Shown here in pieces: positions 38,340 to 50,916 of a stretch of 64,000 nt of DNA. The position numbers and the translations under genes are program-made. The notes beneath the pieces were generated by a model. That model saw nothing but the letters and a program-made list of their open reading frames with translations. It made no database searches and was not told the DNA's origin. The DNA lies in contig KN832884.1 in assembly GCA_000827325.1 (NCBI GenBank), positions 780,953 through 844,952 of the forward strand, given 5' to 3'. The stretch is from Oidiodendron maius Zn (Eukaryota; Ascomycota; Leotiomycetes; Myxotrichaceae). Positions within the stretch are counted from its first letter, which is position 1. Every line of letters starts with the position of its first letter.

Positions 38340-39309
38340 TGTGAAATTTGGAGTTGCTCTTTGCTTGAGGAGATCAATGGGATTGCGGGCCACGTCTTGG
38401 CTCGATGACCACTACCAAGGTCTTGGGAATTATTTTTAATATATAGGTCTATGAATGTCTAGGAAATAGATCCACAAGCCCAACCCGGGAAAATGATTCG
38501 CTATCCTGCACGAACCACTCCTGGGCGAACCACTGTAGGATGCTGTTGCGTCAACAACTGCCTCCTGAATAAATCACATCAGGATCGTGTTGGTTGTGAT
38601 CACGACAGGTAAATGATATTAGCCGATTCGGGGAACGAGTGTTTGCACAGTAACTACGCGTTAAGGATTGTTTGGCATCGAAGATGTATCCACCGAGTAT
38701 AATCAACAAAGGATTATTGCCGGGTTCGGAAAATTTAAGAGGATGCGGCGATCCTGCCAAAGGCTGAGATGAAACAGTGGGCGGCTCGGTTCTACCCGAA
38801 GTAGTGCCAACGCTTCCCCTACGAGGGCCAACCAACAATCCTACATTCCTGCGCCTCCTTCTTGGATGGGAATAACTTCCACCACAATCCCGCGTGACGA
38901 CGACAAGTCTCTCCTTCCACGGAGCGCTCGGTAGACCGCATCATTTATACTTCGCCCAGGGTTGAAAGCAGCACGCAACTCACCTCCAGATTCCTTCCTT
39001 CCTTCAGATCTGACTGCTGAGCTGTCGAACCGGACGAACCGATCCAAGAAGAGATATGGATATACATAGGACTTCAACGTGCTCCGTTTTATAAGCATGG
39101 CTATTACCTGTATGTATAAACAAATTTTCATTCATATAATAATTTAATCCTATTTATAGGAGAGCGAGAGCAACTTCATATTCCAAAACGGAGATCTCAT
39201 AACTAATCCTTCGTATGTATAAGAAATATCTTGAACTGTATTTCTTTTCGAGTAGGCGCAGCCCTTTGCATGTACAGGAAAAGTCCAGTGACATCTGCAC
39301 TGACTTCGC
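38340..39309. other. Gene-free region
   Basis: 970 bases, with frames of up to about 96 codons that match nothing. The left part is the promoter of the histidine-rich gene and the right part the 3' flank of the cutinase. No RNA or repeat seen. Confidence 0.4.
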
Positions 39310-40075
<766 letters not shown>

Positions 40076-41910
40076 TTTCAGAATTTACTAGAGACTGTCT
40101 TATTGAAAAGCCGAATAAATTTAGAACGTTGTTATTGAGTTGTCAAGGTGACCGTCTGTGTTCTTTATTATCTACTTTGGATGATATTATTGTCATCTTT
40201 ATATCTTTGTCTACGAGAGGAGAGCCGAGGCCAAATTGAAGAAAAGTCAGCCTCATCATGCAATCGAAACGCTGCGATATATTGCCAATGCGGAGAACCT
40301 CTTGGATGCTTAAGTTAATTCGGCACTGTTATGCACGAACCTCAAGAAGTGTGGGGAAGTGTAGTTGAGACCTGCCAAAACCGAGGTGTTTTAGCTTCAT
40401 GTCGCCGAAGAATACGCCAATGTCCGCAGAGACTCTCATCAAGATATAGGCTATTCAAGACTTTACAGAGAAACCGAGGCATCTACAATCATCAATTTGT
40501 AAGACAGAAAGAAAGCATAACAATTGTAGTAAAATAAAGAGTGGTTACAACTGTAATACCAGCCGAGGTATTTTGTTCCCCATGCAAGAACGGAGAAGAG
40601 AATAAGCGTCTTCAACTAATAGAGAGAAGGAGAAGCATGATTGGACACCGAGGTATTTCGGACGTTGAAGAAGAAAGAAGCTATACCTAGAGTGTTTCTT
40701 CCCCGGATAATTTACTATGCAGTAGATCACGACTGGGGATGAGCGCGGGGCGACCTGGCTTGCACCAGGATCCCTGAATCCATGCGGGCCATCTACACGG
40801 GCAGGACCTGAGCCGTGCGGCATATCGTAGCACAGGGCAACTTCTGAGACGTCGTTTCCACGAATTGTGTCAGATATCGAGGAGCATCGATTGGCTCAGT
40901 TCGACGCTTCCATGCGCATAAAAGGGGATGCTAGGCGAAATCAGACGACGTATGGCCGACAAGTGCAGACAAAAAAGCTTGTGATGAGGGGTAGGAGACC
41001 ACATCACAAGACGGATTACAATTCTACTTACTTAGCGCCACCGATTTGGGCGAGCCCACTGTTATTGCGGTTTCATCTCGAATGTAAGGAAACGTACCCC
41101 TCTCCTGAAATTCGGCATTGCACAATCAACACTTGCCGACACGCCCAATTTAGAACAAAACATCGGCCGCTCCTGGCACTCTCGATGATTTTTGTCAACC
41201 TCAAACATCACCTAGATACTGGCACACTGCCATGCCATAAGAGAGGCAGGTTGATGGCCCCCAATATGCTGCGGTAAGTTAAAGGGGTAGGCGCTCCAAC
41301 ATTCAGCCTCGCGCGCCACCCCGATTTTAGCGCTAAAATAGAAATCTCACGTCAAAGAGAGATGACCGCGTCTATCACGCCGCGGGCTTAGCGGCAGAGT
41401 TTTTTTGATCCTTCACACTGAAAGATCGAGCGGACGAACCGCCAGGCCCTGTCGTCCGAGAGCTTGTCGCGGAAGGTTGCGCAATCACAATTCCCGCCCG
41501 TGATGTGCCAAGCCTCATTGGAAGGGTCGTATAGGTTAAGCCCCACTGAACAAGCCCAGCTGTCGACAAGGAACTGCGGGTGAGAAATCCTTCAGGAAGA
41601 TAAGGTTACTTTAGAAGCTGCGCACAATACCTTAACCGAGATTGGCCAGTGGTCTGCGGCGCCAAGCCTCCACACGAGCCTCAATATAGATTTTTGTGAA
41701 GCAGAGACCTCTGGTGAGGTTGATTTACTTGAAAATGTATATAAGATGAAGTTTGATTTCTTTCAATAATTCTTAGGCCAGTCACAATAACACCTTCGCA
41801 TTCAGTCTCCCAGCTCTTAGAACTTTCCTGAGCTCCCTTTTCTTCCTTTTTTCCCCTCCAACGTATCCTCTGCGATATCACCTTAAAAGTACATCCGAAA
41901 ATTGCCCAAG
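40076..41910. other. 1.8-kb gene-free region
   Basis: No supported gene. Frames at 40867-41277 (plus) and 41375-41569 (minus) are open but of no recognisable composition. A TATATAAG element at 41739-41746 lies about 170 bases before the repeat-protein start. Confidence 0.4.
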
Positions 41911-42768
41911 ATGCAGTTTACCATGAAAGAGTGCACGCTTCTTGCATTCATTTTCTTTACATCCCCTGCTGTTGGTACGATGGTGAATGGCGCCCCCGTT
42001 CCCATCGATGCTCGAAATGAAATCAACCGCATCCAAGCTCCAAACGCTGGTATTCAACAACGTGCTGCAGCTTCCTCCGCGGCAGCACAGAGCAATAGCG
42101 GTGGCGGGGGGCTCTTGGGCATGATCGGACAATTGGCCCCTTTCGCTGAAGATCTCTTGCCAATGATCGGTCTTCGAGACCTCGAAACACGCGACACGCC
42201 CGATGCTGCTGCTGCAGCCCATGGCAAAGCAGTAGAAGAGCTCAAGTCAAAACTGATCAACGATCCCAGCGCTCGTCAAAAGTTATACCATATCATCACG
42301 AAAGTCTCAGGCGCTGCAGCGACTCCCGCTATCGTCCAACGAGCAGCTGCCACTACTCCGGCATCAAACAGCAACAGCAACAGCAACAGCGGTGGCGGCG
42401 GATTGCTAGGCATGATCGGACAACTTGCTCCCTTTGCCGAGGATCTCCTACCTTTGATCGGTCTGCGTGATCTTGATGGTATCCAGGCTCGCAGCCCTGC
42501 CGACGCCGCCGCCGCTTCGCATGAGCAAGCAGTAGAGAAGCTCAAGTCAAAACTGATCAACGACCCCAGCGCTCGTCAAAAGCTGTACCATATCATCACG
42601 AAAGTCTCAGGCGCTGCAGCGACTCCCGCTATCGTCCAACGAGCAGCTGCCACTACTCCGGCGTCAAACAGCAACAGCAACAGCAACAGCGGTGGCGGCG
42701 GATTGCTAGGCATGATCGGGCAACTTGCTCCCTTTGCCGAAGACCTCCTACCTTTGATCGGTCTATGA
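41911..42768 (+). CDS. Secreted protein of three tandem repeats
   Basis: Family not recognised. From ATG 41911 the product has about 285 residues and a signal peptide (ECTLLAFIFFTSPAVGTMVNGAP region). Three copies of a unit follow: a Ser/Asn linker, GGGGLLGMIGQLAPFAEDLLPLIGL (written here only to show the amphipathic segment; core LLGMIGQLAPFAEDLLP), then AAAA-rich and EKLKSKLINDPSARQKLYHIITKVSG helices. The last copy is cut short by a TGA at 42766. Each unit starts after QRAA, which could be a processing site. Repeated cores suggest a polypeptide that is cleaved into several amphipathic peptides, or a surface-active coat protein. Both are inference. The open frame is single-exon. Confidence 0.72.
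   Translation: MQFTMKECTLLAFIFFTSPAVGTMVNGAPVPIDARNEINRIQAPNAGIQQRAAASSAAAQSNSGGGGLLGMIGQLAPFAEDLLPMIGLRDLETRDTPDAAAAAHGKAVEELKSKLINDPSARQKLYHIITKVSGAAATPAIVQRAAATTPASNSNSNSNSGGGGLLGMIGQLAPFAEDLLPLIGLRDLDGIQARSPADAAAASHEQAVEKLKSKLINDPSARQKLYHIITKVSGAAATPAIVQRAAATTPASNSNSNSNSGGGGLLGMIGQLAPFAEDLLPLIGL
42241..42766 (+). repeat. 300-base tandem duplication inside the repeat-protein gene
   Basis: The segment starting at 42241 repeats from 42541 at exactly 300 bases offset with only a handful of differences until about 42765. The more diverged first unit lies upstream (about 42060-42240). The near identity implies a recent duplication or gene conversion. Confidence 0.9.
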
Positions 42769-43913
42769 TCGGTCTGCGGGATCTTGAGCAGTAAGAGTAT
42801 GGCTTGTCGCGAGATCTGCAATGTGCTCAAAACAAGGAATTCCCACCCTCCCCTGTGCAAACTTCTTCCGATATGCCGCTCTCTAACCACTTTCGAGATG
42901 TCTCTCGATCTGGCAAGACAGCCTTCCATCTCATACCGTGTACCAACTACCTCCGCCTTCGTTAACGGTTCTTTTCTTTCTGTTTGTGGTATATTTTGAA
43001 ACGTCAAGTGGCTCCAGACCGCCCTTCGAGGTTCAACTGGGGCGATATGGCGTTGGAATAAAAGTCGGTTTGTTGGTTGCAAAGGTTGAAAAATGGGTAG
43101 GAGAACATGCTTGCGCTAAACAAGCGACAAGTTTCTCCAATTGTACTATAGAGATCACGATTTAAATAGTTAAGAGGCGTTTTGAACAGATTGCTCATAA
43201 ATCTTCTCTTCTGTCTTCAATTACGTGATTGTCCATCAGACCTTGCTGGGTTCATGGAGCTGATTCGAATTTGAATACAACTGACGGTACTTAAATTGAC
43301 CAAGCTTAAACACCAGAATTGCCGATCTAAGGCCGATATTTTCGGCTTTAGATATTAATTGTAGGTTTCATCCCTCTGGAGTCTCCCTAGAAGCTAAATC
43401 AATATTATTCTCCAAAAATTACGCGACTACATCGCCACAAATTAAAGTATCAAGGAATTGTGTTTTGGATAGGTGTTAATTTCTTCCTCATCATTGACTC
43501 CCCCGCCCACCCCCGGAGACCTCTCCCGCCGATAATACCGCATTCGCCGGCAGATATGTGAGTATCGCGGCGGAAGCTTATTCCAGCTGATCAATTATTG
43601 GTAAGCCCAACCCCAATGCAATCTATCCACTTTATGTAAATATAAGTGCCGCAGTGGACGCCGAGATAGTAAAATTTCGCCAATACAACTTCTCGCCAGC
43701 TTCTCCACAGGGGGTTTTCCGGGAGAGCGGCAATTGCCCCTCCAATTGACGCGTCGCTAACTGCGGGGTTGAAGTGGGGGGGTAATAAAGTAGAAATGAA
43801 AGCAGTGACAGCTATATCTATAGATAGGTGTATTTACCCTCTGCATCTCGTCCACTTATGGTGAGAGGGAGATAATATCGACATATACTTAATACTGAAT
43901 TTTGTCTGCCGCA
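42769..43913. other. Gene-free region
   Basis: 1.1 kb, mostly AT-rich, with a GC-rich block around 43500-43560 (CCCCCGCCC and CCGCCG) and GCGGGG near 43763 upstream of the MetE-like gene. Those motifs resemble CreA or C2H2-factor sites. No coding evidence. Confidence 0.4.
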
Positions 43914-45281
43914 ATGCCACAAGCGAAACGCAATCCTCCATTTCGGGCAGAACACCTCGGATCGCTGCTGCGACCGAAGGAGCTGCAGCAGAAACACGCT
44001 CTATTCGAGAAGAATGAGATAGGCAAGGCAGAGATCGCCGAGATCGAGAATGAGTCAGTGAACAAGATCGTCAAGGTCCAGCTCGATGCTGGATTTCGAG
44101 CCATATCGGATGGGGAGTATCGGTATGTCATTTCTCTCGAGGAATCGTCACCGCATCTGTCTGCGAGCTGACAAGCAACCCACAGTCGTGCAGTGTTCTG
44201 GGGAACCTTCTTTGAAGAACTCGAAGGCATGACCGAGATTCGCAATCCCTCCATGGATATCTTCCGCCCGTATGTTCCCGACATCGCTGGATTCCTGGAG
44301 AAGGGCCACAGACCTGGACAATCGTGCCTCTGCACTGGAAAGATCCGACATACAGGGAAGAGCACACTGATTGATCAGTTTGAATACCTGAAGACATTGC
44401 TACCGGAGGAGAGGTGGGGTGATATTAAATTGACCATGATTGCCCCGCCTTGGTATCACTTGCGATACAAAGAGGGCAATGCGTTCCCGAAGGACGTGTA
44501 TCCCACTGATGAAGAGTACTTTGCGGATATTGCAATCGCTGTTCAGACTGAGCTGGATATTCTGTATGCTGCTGGCCTCAGAAATGTGCAATTTGACGAC
44601 CCTAACTTTGCTTGTAAATAATTTCCGTTCCAATGGTAGTCTGTGCTGACTTCGTGCTAGATTTCTGTTCCGAGAAGATGCTTAAAGGGTGGGCGGAGGA
44701 CAAATCGAATCTTAAAACACCTGATGAGTTACTAGATACATACATCCAGGGCTATAACGATAGCATCAAAAACCACGTTGGCAAGATGCACATAGGCCTT
44801 CACATCTGCAGAGGTATTTTTAGTTTTGCGCGTTTTGGAGCCCATTTTAACATCACATACAGGCAACTTTATGGGATCCCGTCACTTCTCTGAAGGAGGG
44901 TACGACCGCATTGCCATCAAGCTGTTCCAGACCCTCAATGTCTCAACTTATTACCTCGAATATGACACTGCAAGAGCTGGAACATTCGAGCCACTGTTAC
45001 ACCTCCCTGCCCACAAGAACGTTATTCTTGGTGTGATCACTTCCAAATTCCCGGAACTCGAGGATAAGGAGAAGATGAAAGAGAGAGTATATGCAGCGGC
45101 CGAAATCGTCGCCAAGGGATCGGGACAGACAAAGGAAGAGGCATTGAAGAGAATGGGAGTCTCGCCACAGTGTGGGTTTGCGAGTCATGAGGAGGGAAAT
45201 CTGCTCGGCTGGGAGGATATGAAGAACAAGTTGGCTTTAGTGAGAAGCATTGCTGATGATATTTGGCCCGGAGAGCCATAA
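43914..45281 (+). CDS. MetE-like cobalamin-independent methionine synthase-family protein (short form)
   Basis: Exons 43914-44122, 44186-44613, 44661-44813 and 44863-45281 join in frame to 402 residues, the size of the catalytic-domain-only YxjG/YxjH class rather than full MetE (about 760). The N-terminal FRAEHLGSLLRP and SDGEYRR segments are standard. Zinc ligands are visible: His and Cys of GLHICRG, Glu of YLEYD and Cys of SPQCGF. The barrel segment FDDPNFAYF carries the conserved acidic pair. Such proteins transfer methyl groups from an unidentified donor to a thiol or act in sulphur metabolism; fungal members are uncharacterised. Cytosolic. The start at 43914 is the first ATG of the frame, since the upstream TTG is not needed. 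Confidence 0.9.
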
Positions 45282-45719
45282 GGACGGACCGGACCTGGAC
45301 CTTCGTGCAGTATCTGACTTGGCAGTTTATTTCTATAATATAACTTTCGAGGTACTGAAATTGCATGCTCGTAACCACCAGTAACCAATATCATTATACT
45401 GCATGGTTATGCAGTTTTGATATCAGCAATGGTCAAGAGAGCTACATAATTCTTTAAGTCTTGCCGTAAGATTACCTCGGCAGTGCCTGGAGGGCTGCAG
45501 GGTTGTTAGATCTGACCCCGCTGCACATGTGGCTTCAGCGGGGGAACTACTGCCGCCAACATAGGTTGACTATCGCACAAACCAACTGGAAACCCGGGCG
45601 TTAAAAAGGATAGTAATACACTATTGAATGATATAACAAGTATAGCTAGGCCTCCTGCTCTGAAATTCCACACGCCAAGCGCTGGATTATTCTCCCCGCT
45701 GTTGAGGCGCAGTGTCATA
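45282..45719. other. Short spacer
   Basis: 438 bases between two co-oriented genes. Frames that extend upstream from the next gene start to 45624 lack a plausible start. No other feature seen. Confidence 0.4.
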
Positions 45720-46460
45720 ATGGGTTCTACACGCCCCACCCAGATGATTATTCTCCCCATCAAGCATGACGCTACTATAGAAGAGGGTGAATCAGATGAG
45801 GGCAGAGTCTGGACAGCAGCGCTGCAATTTCTACAGCAGCAGTCTGGATTTCGTCGTCTGTATTGGGGTAGGCATCTGGAAGAGCCGGGAAAGACTCAGA
45901 TACACGTTGGTATGTACTAAGCTTGAAAAGTGACGCAACTGGAATAGTTTAACTAATACATGTATTTAGTTAAAGATACCCTTCAACAGCATTTTATATT
46001 TCTGAAGTCCCCGCAATGGGAGGAGTTTGGCAAGATTCTGGTACCTCTCTTAACTAGCGACTTCAACACCTCTACAGTTCGACACGCTATGATATCGGAA
46101 CAGACTCCCAATGCAAAGAGCCTTGGAAAAGGCGCGCCAGTAACCGGCACCGCAATCTATCTTGCGACCGATGATCGTGCGTGGGAAGCAGCATGGACGT
46201 TATGGTCTACCATTGTACCGACAGTACCAGGATGCATGGGCGTTGCTGGGGGCTGGATGGTCGAACCCGTTGATGGCCATGAGCGGTGCTATATCGTCTG
46301 GGTAGGGTGGGAGAATACCCAATTACATGAAGCATATCATCACACGAAAGATTTTAAGAGGAGAGGGATTATTCTATGGCAGGCGAACAAGGGCTACAGG
46401 GAGTATGGGCATGTTGTATTTGGGGACCATTCGCGAAGTAAAATCGGGGCATCTTTGTAA
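45720..46460 (+). CDS. Dimeric alpha/beta-barrel (antibiotic biosynthesis monooxygenase-like) protein
   Basis: Exons 45720-45909 and 45970-46460 give 226 residues. Two copies of a ferredoxin-like alpha/beta fold are suggested: an N-terminal half ending in FRRLYWGRHLEEPGKTQIHVV and a C-terminal half with WTLWSTIVPTVPGCMGVAGGWMVEP and GWENTQLHEAYHHTKDF. The latter resembles the ABM/stress-responsive barrel pattern (W....H..H..). These small proteins act as monooxygenases, cyclases or stress proteins, and a tandem arrangement is common in fungi. Start chosen at MGSTRPTQ because upstream in-frame codons have no ATG in good context. No signal peptide. Function at this locus unknown. Confidence 0.7.
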
Positions 46461-46912
46461 TTTCACATTACCTCTCCTTGGATCCGGAAGTAATATAACA
46501 ATTCTAAAGTCGTCTTTCAATCACCAGCTGACTATTCCATCGGCCCATTCCTCCTCTTACTTGGTACTACACCTCTAGCCTTACCCTCGGTGAAGGCATC
46601 GCCACAAGGCTTAGTTGCGTCGTAGCCGTTGTCTCTCAGAGCTTATCTGCCCCGCACTGCTCGGCAATATCGAGGCTCAATGATGACTTGCCGCACGAAT
46701 TAAACCAGACGATGCTGTTGCGGGGAAGAGCGGGGGTGGATAGTTTCGTCTCTCATAGCCGACAGCATGCGTCTAATGCGGTCCTCATTCACATGCGCAC
46801 GAACAAGCATAAATATTACATCGCCATATATATAATTTCCTAGCTAGAGAAACGTAAGTATGCCAATTTTGGTTTGGTTCAACTGCTGGTTTATTCACAG
46901 CGTCTCGGCAAC
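46461..46912. other. Promoter region of the dioxygenase gene
   Basis: 452 bases without a coding segment, containing ATAAATATT near 46810 and a GCGGGGAAGAG motif near 46719. Nothing else is evident. Confidence 0.35.
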
Positions 46913-48498
46913 ATGCCCGTTTCAAAGTTCGATGTGGAGGACCCGTTTCAATACTTGACTAGTTTAAATTCTTACCACGAGTAATAATTGGCCTTACTTC
47001 TCGATATAAGCTCGGACTGATGGGTAATGACTAGGTCAGAGGCAGTTCCGGGGACATTACCACAAAGCCATAGCCTGCCTCAGCGCCATGACCATGGCCT
47101 CTATCCTGAGCGCATCAGCGGCACCGCATTCACCGCGAAAAGGGCGGTAAATAAGCAGACATTTTTATATCGAATTCTGCCTTCTACTGCTCAGTCTCCA
47201 TGGACGCAGGTAGATAGCCATCCTCTGAATTGCGATTTCCGAACCGATTTGCAATTTCTCCCCGATCAGTTCGTCTGGCCGCCTCTGAAAGTCGACCGCT
47301 CTCGTACCTTTGTGGATGGCATGGTTCTTATCGGAGGTGCCGGAGACCCAACTGTAAAAAATGGAGTTGCATACTATAATTATTCCTGCGGTGTTGATAT
47401 GGGCAAGGACAAAGCCTTCTATGATGCTGATGGCGACTTGTTAATAGGTAAGTGTTCTAGCACTCTGCCCAACTAAACACTAACTAACATACTTGTAGTA
47501 CCACAGCTTGGTGTTTTGGAGGTTCAGACCGAGATGGGCATGATTTGTGTCAGAATGGGAGAAATCTGTGTTATCCCTCGGGGTATTCGATTTCGGGTAT
47601 CGCTCCCTAGTGGGCTATCACGAGGGCATGTAATAGAGGCGTTCTCTGGACACTTTGATGTCCCTGAGCTCGGTGCTATCGGTACTCTTGGACTGGCGAA
47701 CGTGCGTGACTTCGAGATCCCGAAAGCTTCGTACTACGATACTGAAGAAACAACGGAGGTGATGTCGAAATTTGGCGGGAAGATTCACACTGCGAAGATG
47801 AAAGGAAGTGCGTTTAATGCTGTCTCTTGGCATGGAACATATTATCCGTTCAAGTACGATCTTGGTATGACTAGCATTAGTTCGTTTGACACTATACAAG
47901 GCAACTAATAAGCACAGGAAAATTCATGCCGATCGGCTCAACTCTTTACGACCACCAAGTCAGTCACAGATCCCATACACCACCGGCAACTAATTCTAAT
48001 AATAACATAGGACCCCTCAGTATTTACGGTGCTCACTTGCCCATCTGATAAGCCCGACTGCCCAGCGGTTGACTTCCTCCTTCTCGGGCCTAGATGGCTG
48101 GTTATGGAGAATACATTTCAGCTGCCCTATTTTCACCGAAACACAATGTCCGAATTCTCGTCTGTCCTGAGCGGTGGGTTTGACCTAGCAACAGTTCCAA
48201 AGCAAATGTACGGGATGAGCGCTCTGCATAACAATCTTAGCCCCCACGGACTTGAAGCTCATGAAGTGGATGAGGCAATGAGCAAGAAACTTAAGCCGGA
48301 GAGAGTCCCGGACGATACCAAGGCATTCCTGGTTGAAAGCTGGTAAGTTGGTGCTCGTACTGTATAGAAGACTTGTTTCTGATGCTAAGTTCCAGTTATC
48401 CAATTGGAATTACCGATTGGGCTGCCAAGAATGCGATTCCATCGAATGGCGGCGAGAATTTCGGGAACTTTAAGAGGCATTTTCCTTCTAAGATATAA
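46913..48498 (+). CDS. Homogentisate 1,2-dioxygenase family protein, divergent
   Basis: Six exons (46913-46980, 47035-47447, 47499-47864, 47918-47958, 48011-48342, 48396-48498) join in frame to 440 residues, the standard length. Exon 1 gives DPFQYLTSLNSYHE, spliced to SEAVPGTLPQ, which matches the conserved N-terminus of fungal HGD. SGTAFTAKR and LYRILPS follow. Iron ligands are retained: His in YFHRN, Glu in TMSEF and His in LSPHG. The family opens homogentisate to maleylacetoacetate in phenylalanine/tyrosine breakdown. Several positions differ from the core enzyme (GPRWLVMENTFQLPYF), and the usual partners fumarylacetoacetase and maleylacetoacetate isomerase are not next to it, so this is probably a paralogue with a different or secondary substrate. 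Confidence 0.9.
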
Positions 48499-49025
48499 GC
48501 GTAAGATGCATGTTGTTATCGCGGTTTACGTATTTGAATTGCAATGATCCGGGAATAGAATATTTGACGCCGAAGTAGAGTTCTACACCCGTTTTTAATG
48601 AGCACTTTGTAAAGTGCTCTATTGCCGAGTTATCACGTATATACTGCATGAATATTTTGCTGATGTGCTACCACATGAAGGTAATTTTTCTGTACTAGGG
48701 GGCACAACGGGCCAAAATCAACACCGTTTTGTAAATATATAGATTGATTAATTCCACGAGTTACAAATAAAGACATAGGCAGCCGTGGATATATCGTACA
48801 ATATATATCGTCCGAATTAGATTATGGTGGAAATAGAACTTCTATTTCTGGACTCGGCAATGTGATAGGAACAGAAATTGCTGGGACTTTTCGGGAGGTA
48901 CGGCCGATAATATTTGCTAAATAAATCTTGATCTATCGAATTATCTAGTGAACATAGCGAGAGAGCTTTTATAAGTAGTTTAGCCTTGTATCTGAAGAGA
49001 CTAAATCTAGGGGTTCTCAGCAGCT
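48499..49025. other. Convergent AT-rich spacer
   Basis: 527 bases between convergent genes. AT-rich (many ATATAT stretches), no coding signal or repeat recognised. Confidence 0.4.
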
Positions 49026-50485
49026 TTATTTTCCTAAATCTTGCCGCCCAACATTACCCAATTCTCCACTATATACGGCATACTCAAACCTCTCAAAAGC
49101 GGCCCTAGTAGCAGGATCTCCTGGAGGTAGCAATTGTGAATAATAGGCCAACGCAATACCGGCCTTGCGGTCGAGGACCCAGCTAAGATTTGGTAATCCT
49201 CCCCAGGACAAGCTGCCAGCTTTCCTGCCGTTGTGCCAATCTTTCTCTGACACCTGTCCTCCGAGAGCATAGTTCATTTCAAGCGGCGGGTCCACTTTAT
49301 GAGCCGATTCTGAGCCTATCTTGCCAGCTCTGAATTTCTGGTATACCTCGACTCTGTTTTCACGAAATGCCTTGATTGGGCCTGGGGGAAGGCAGGGCGC
49401 GGAGAGAAGGTCAATGCTGGAAGGCTTTAGAAGCGTACCATCATTCTTTAGAAGTGCGATCAGGACCTTAATATGATCTCCTGCGCAAGAGAATACTCCA
49501 CCACCACCGTGATCGTCAGGGGCATCGTCCTGGAAATAGCGTGTCGGGCTGGGCACTACTCCCCCATTGGAAGCACGCATTGACATATCAGCACGCCGAC
49601 TTAAGATATCCGGGCGTTGCTGCAGCCGAAAAGTTGTCAAATTCATGCCGAGAGGTTTCCAGATATTCTCTTCCATGTATGAGCCCAGGCTTTGCTTGGT
49701 CACTCGCTCGACCATCTGACCAGCCCAGTCAATGCCGACGCCATAGGACCAAGATGTGCCCGGTTCATATAGCAGGGGAAGGAAGTGCGAATCAGTCTAT
49801 TAAAATCGCCTTAGCAAGCTTTTATCTGGCAGACATGACGAGATAGATGACTGACCATCACAGTAGGAGCCCTCCCTTCTTTAGCAGTCCTGTACTCCGC
49901 GTATTGCTCTAGTGACTGCTGCATAAAGGCATAGCCCATGCCACTCTGGTGAGTAAGAAGCATTCTCAGCGTGATTTTGCCTTCCGCCTTCTGCAAGATG
50001 GGTTCTCCCGAAGCGTCCTCAAAACCGACTAAGATCTTCGGATCTTTCCACTCGCTCAGGACGGTCGAGATATCGTCATCGAGATTCAAAAGCCCTTTCT
50101 CCACACACTGCACAGCAGAAATAGCCGTCATGAGCTTTGTGCAGGATGCGATCCACATCGTCGTCTCCAGAGTGAGAGGCGCATGGACTAGAGGCGAGAC
50201 GGGGTCCACCGACTGTGTGCCAAAGCACTTGGAGTATGCGATGCCTTGACATGGTCAGCACCAATTCTGTTCCTATCCTGCTAAGAGTCACGATATACAC
50301 ATATCGGACGCGCAATGGCCCCTGGTATGAATATATCGCGGTTCTTCACTCTCGCCCACGATCTCAACATCTCCCACAGCCCCGCACTTACCATCTTTAT
50401 TTGCAGCGATCATCACGCAACCCGGGAGCTGGCGGTTTGGCCCGGGGGCAGTTGCCTGTTCAAAATACTCCTCTAAGGTGGCCAT
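49026..50485 (-). CDS. Class C beta-lactamase-like serine hydrolase/transesterase (LovD-like)
   Basis: Minus-strand exons 50485-50392, 50244-49856 and 49796-49026 give 417 residues, close to LovD (413). The nucleophile motif S-x-x-K is SCTK (about residues 65-68), the catalytic Tyr lies in SWSYGVGIDW (about residue 178), and a C-terminal WGGLPN..W segment corresponds to the third family motif. LovD-type fungal enzymes transfer an acyl group from a carrier or thioester to a polyketide hydroxyl; others are plain esterases. There is no signal peptide. No polyketide synthase is in view, so a biosynthetic role is only possible. Intron 1 (50391-50245) is long for this window, and the upstream ATG at 50650 is not needed. 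Confidence 0.88.
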
Positions 50486-50916
50486 CTTGAATGGATCTAT
50501 GCATATATTGCGTCTGATATAAACAACAACAATGCGCGGCTCAAATAGAGGCTCTAGATTTCCGTGGTGCCAACCTGGAACTCGCTTCGTTGAGCCGAGG
50601 TATCCGATAAGCGGCCTCGGCGGCACGGCCTGGGATTTTCCACGAGCCAAGACGGAGTTATGTGTACGCTTGGTATTTCCGTGCTAGTATCATGCTACTC
50701 CAAAAAGGTGAGATTGTTGAGTAAAAGGAATAGGGGCGAAGATCTTGGGCGGATATTTAGGCGAACTGTTCAGTCAATGGACCGGCTAAGGTGGCGTATC
50801 TTAGTTTCTTCCTGCAATGCTGAGCACCATAGGAATCACCGCCTCGAACCTCAGTTTTAGCTATCAATTTAGGCATCTCCTTCGCCTCTGGCATTGTCGC
50901 CTGCACTAGAGCCAGT
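50486..50916. other. Gene-free spacer
   Basis: 431 bases upstream of the serine hydrolase and of the transporter remnant; probably the serine-hydrolase promoter. No feature recognised. Confidence 0.35.

Noticed and set aside
40867-41277. 136-codon plus-strand frame
   Set aside because: Composition does not look protein-coding and nothing joins it to other exons.
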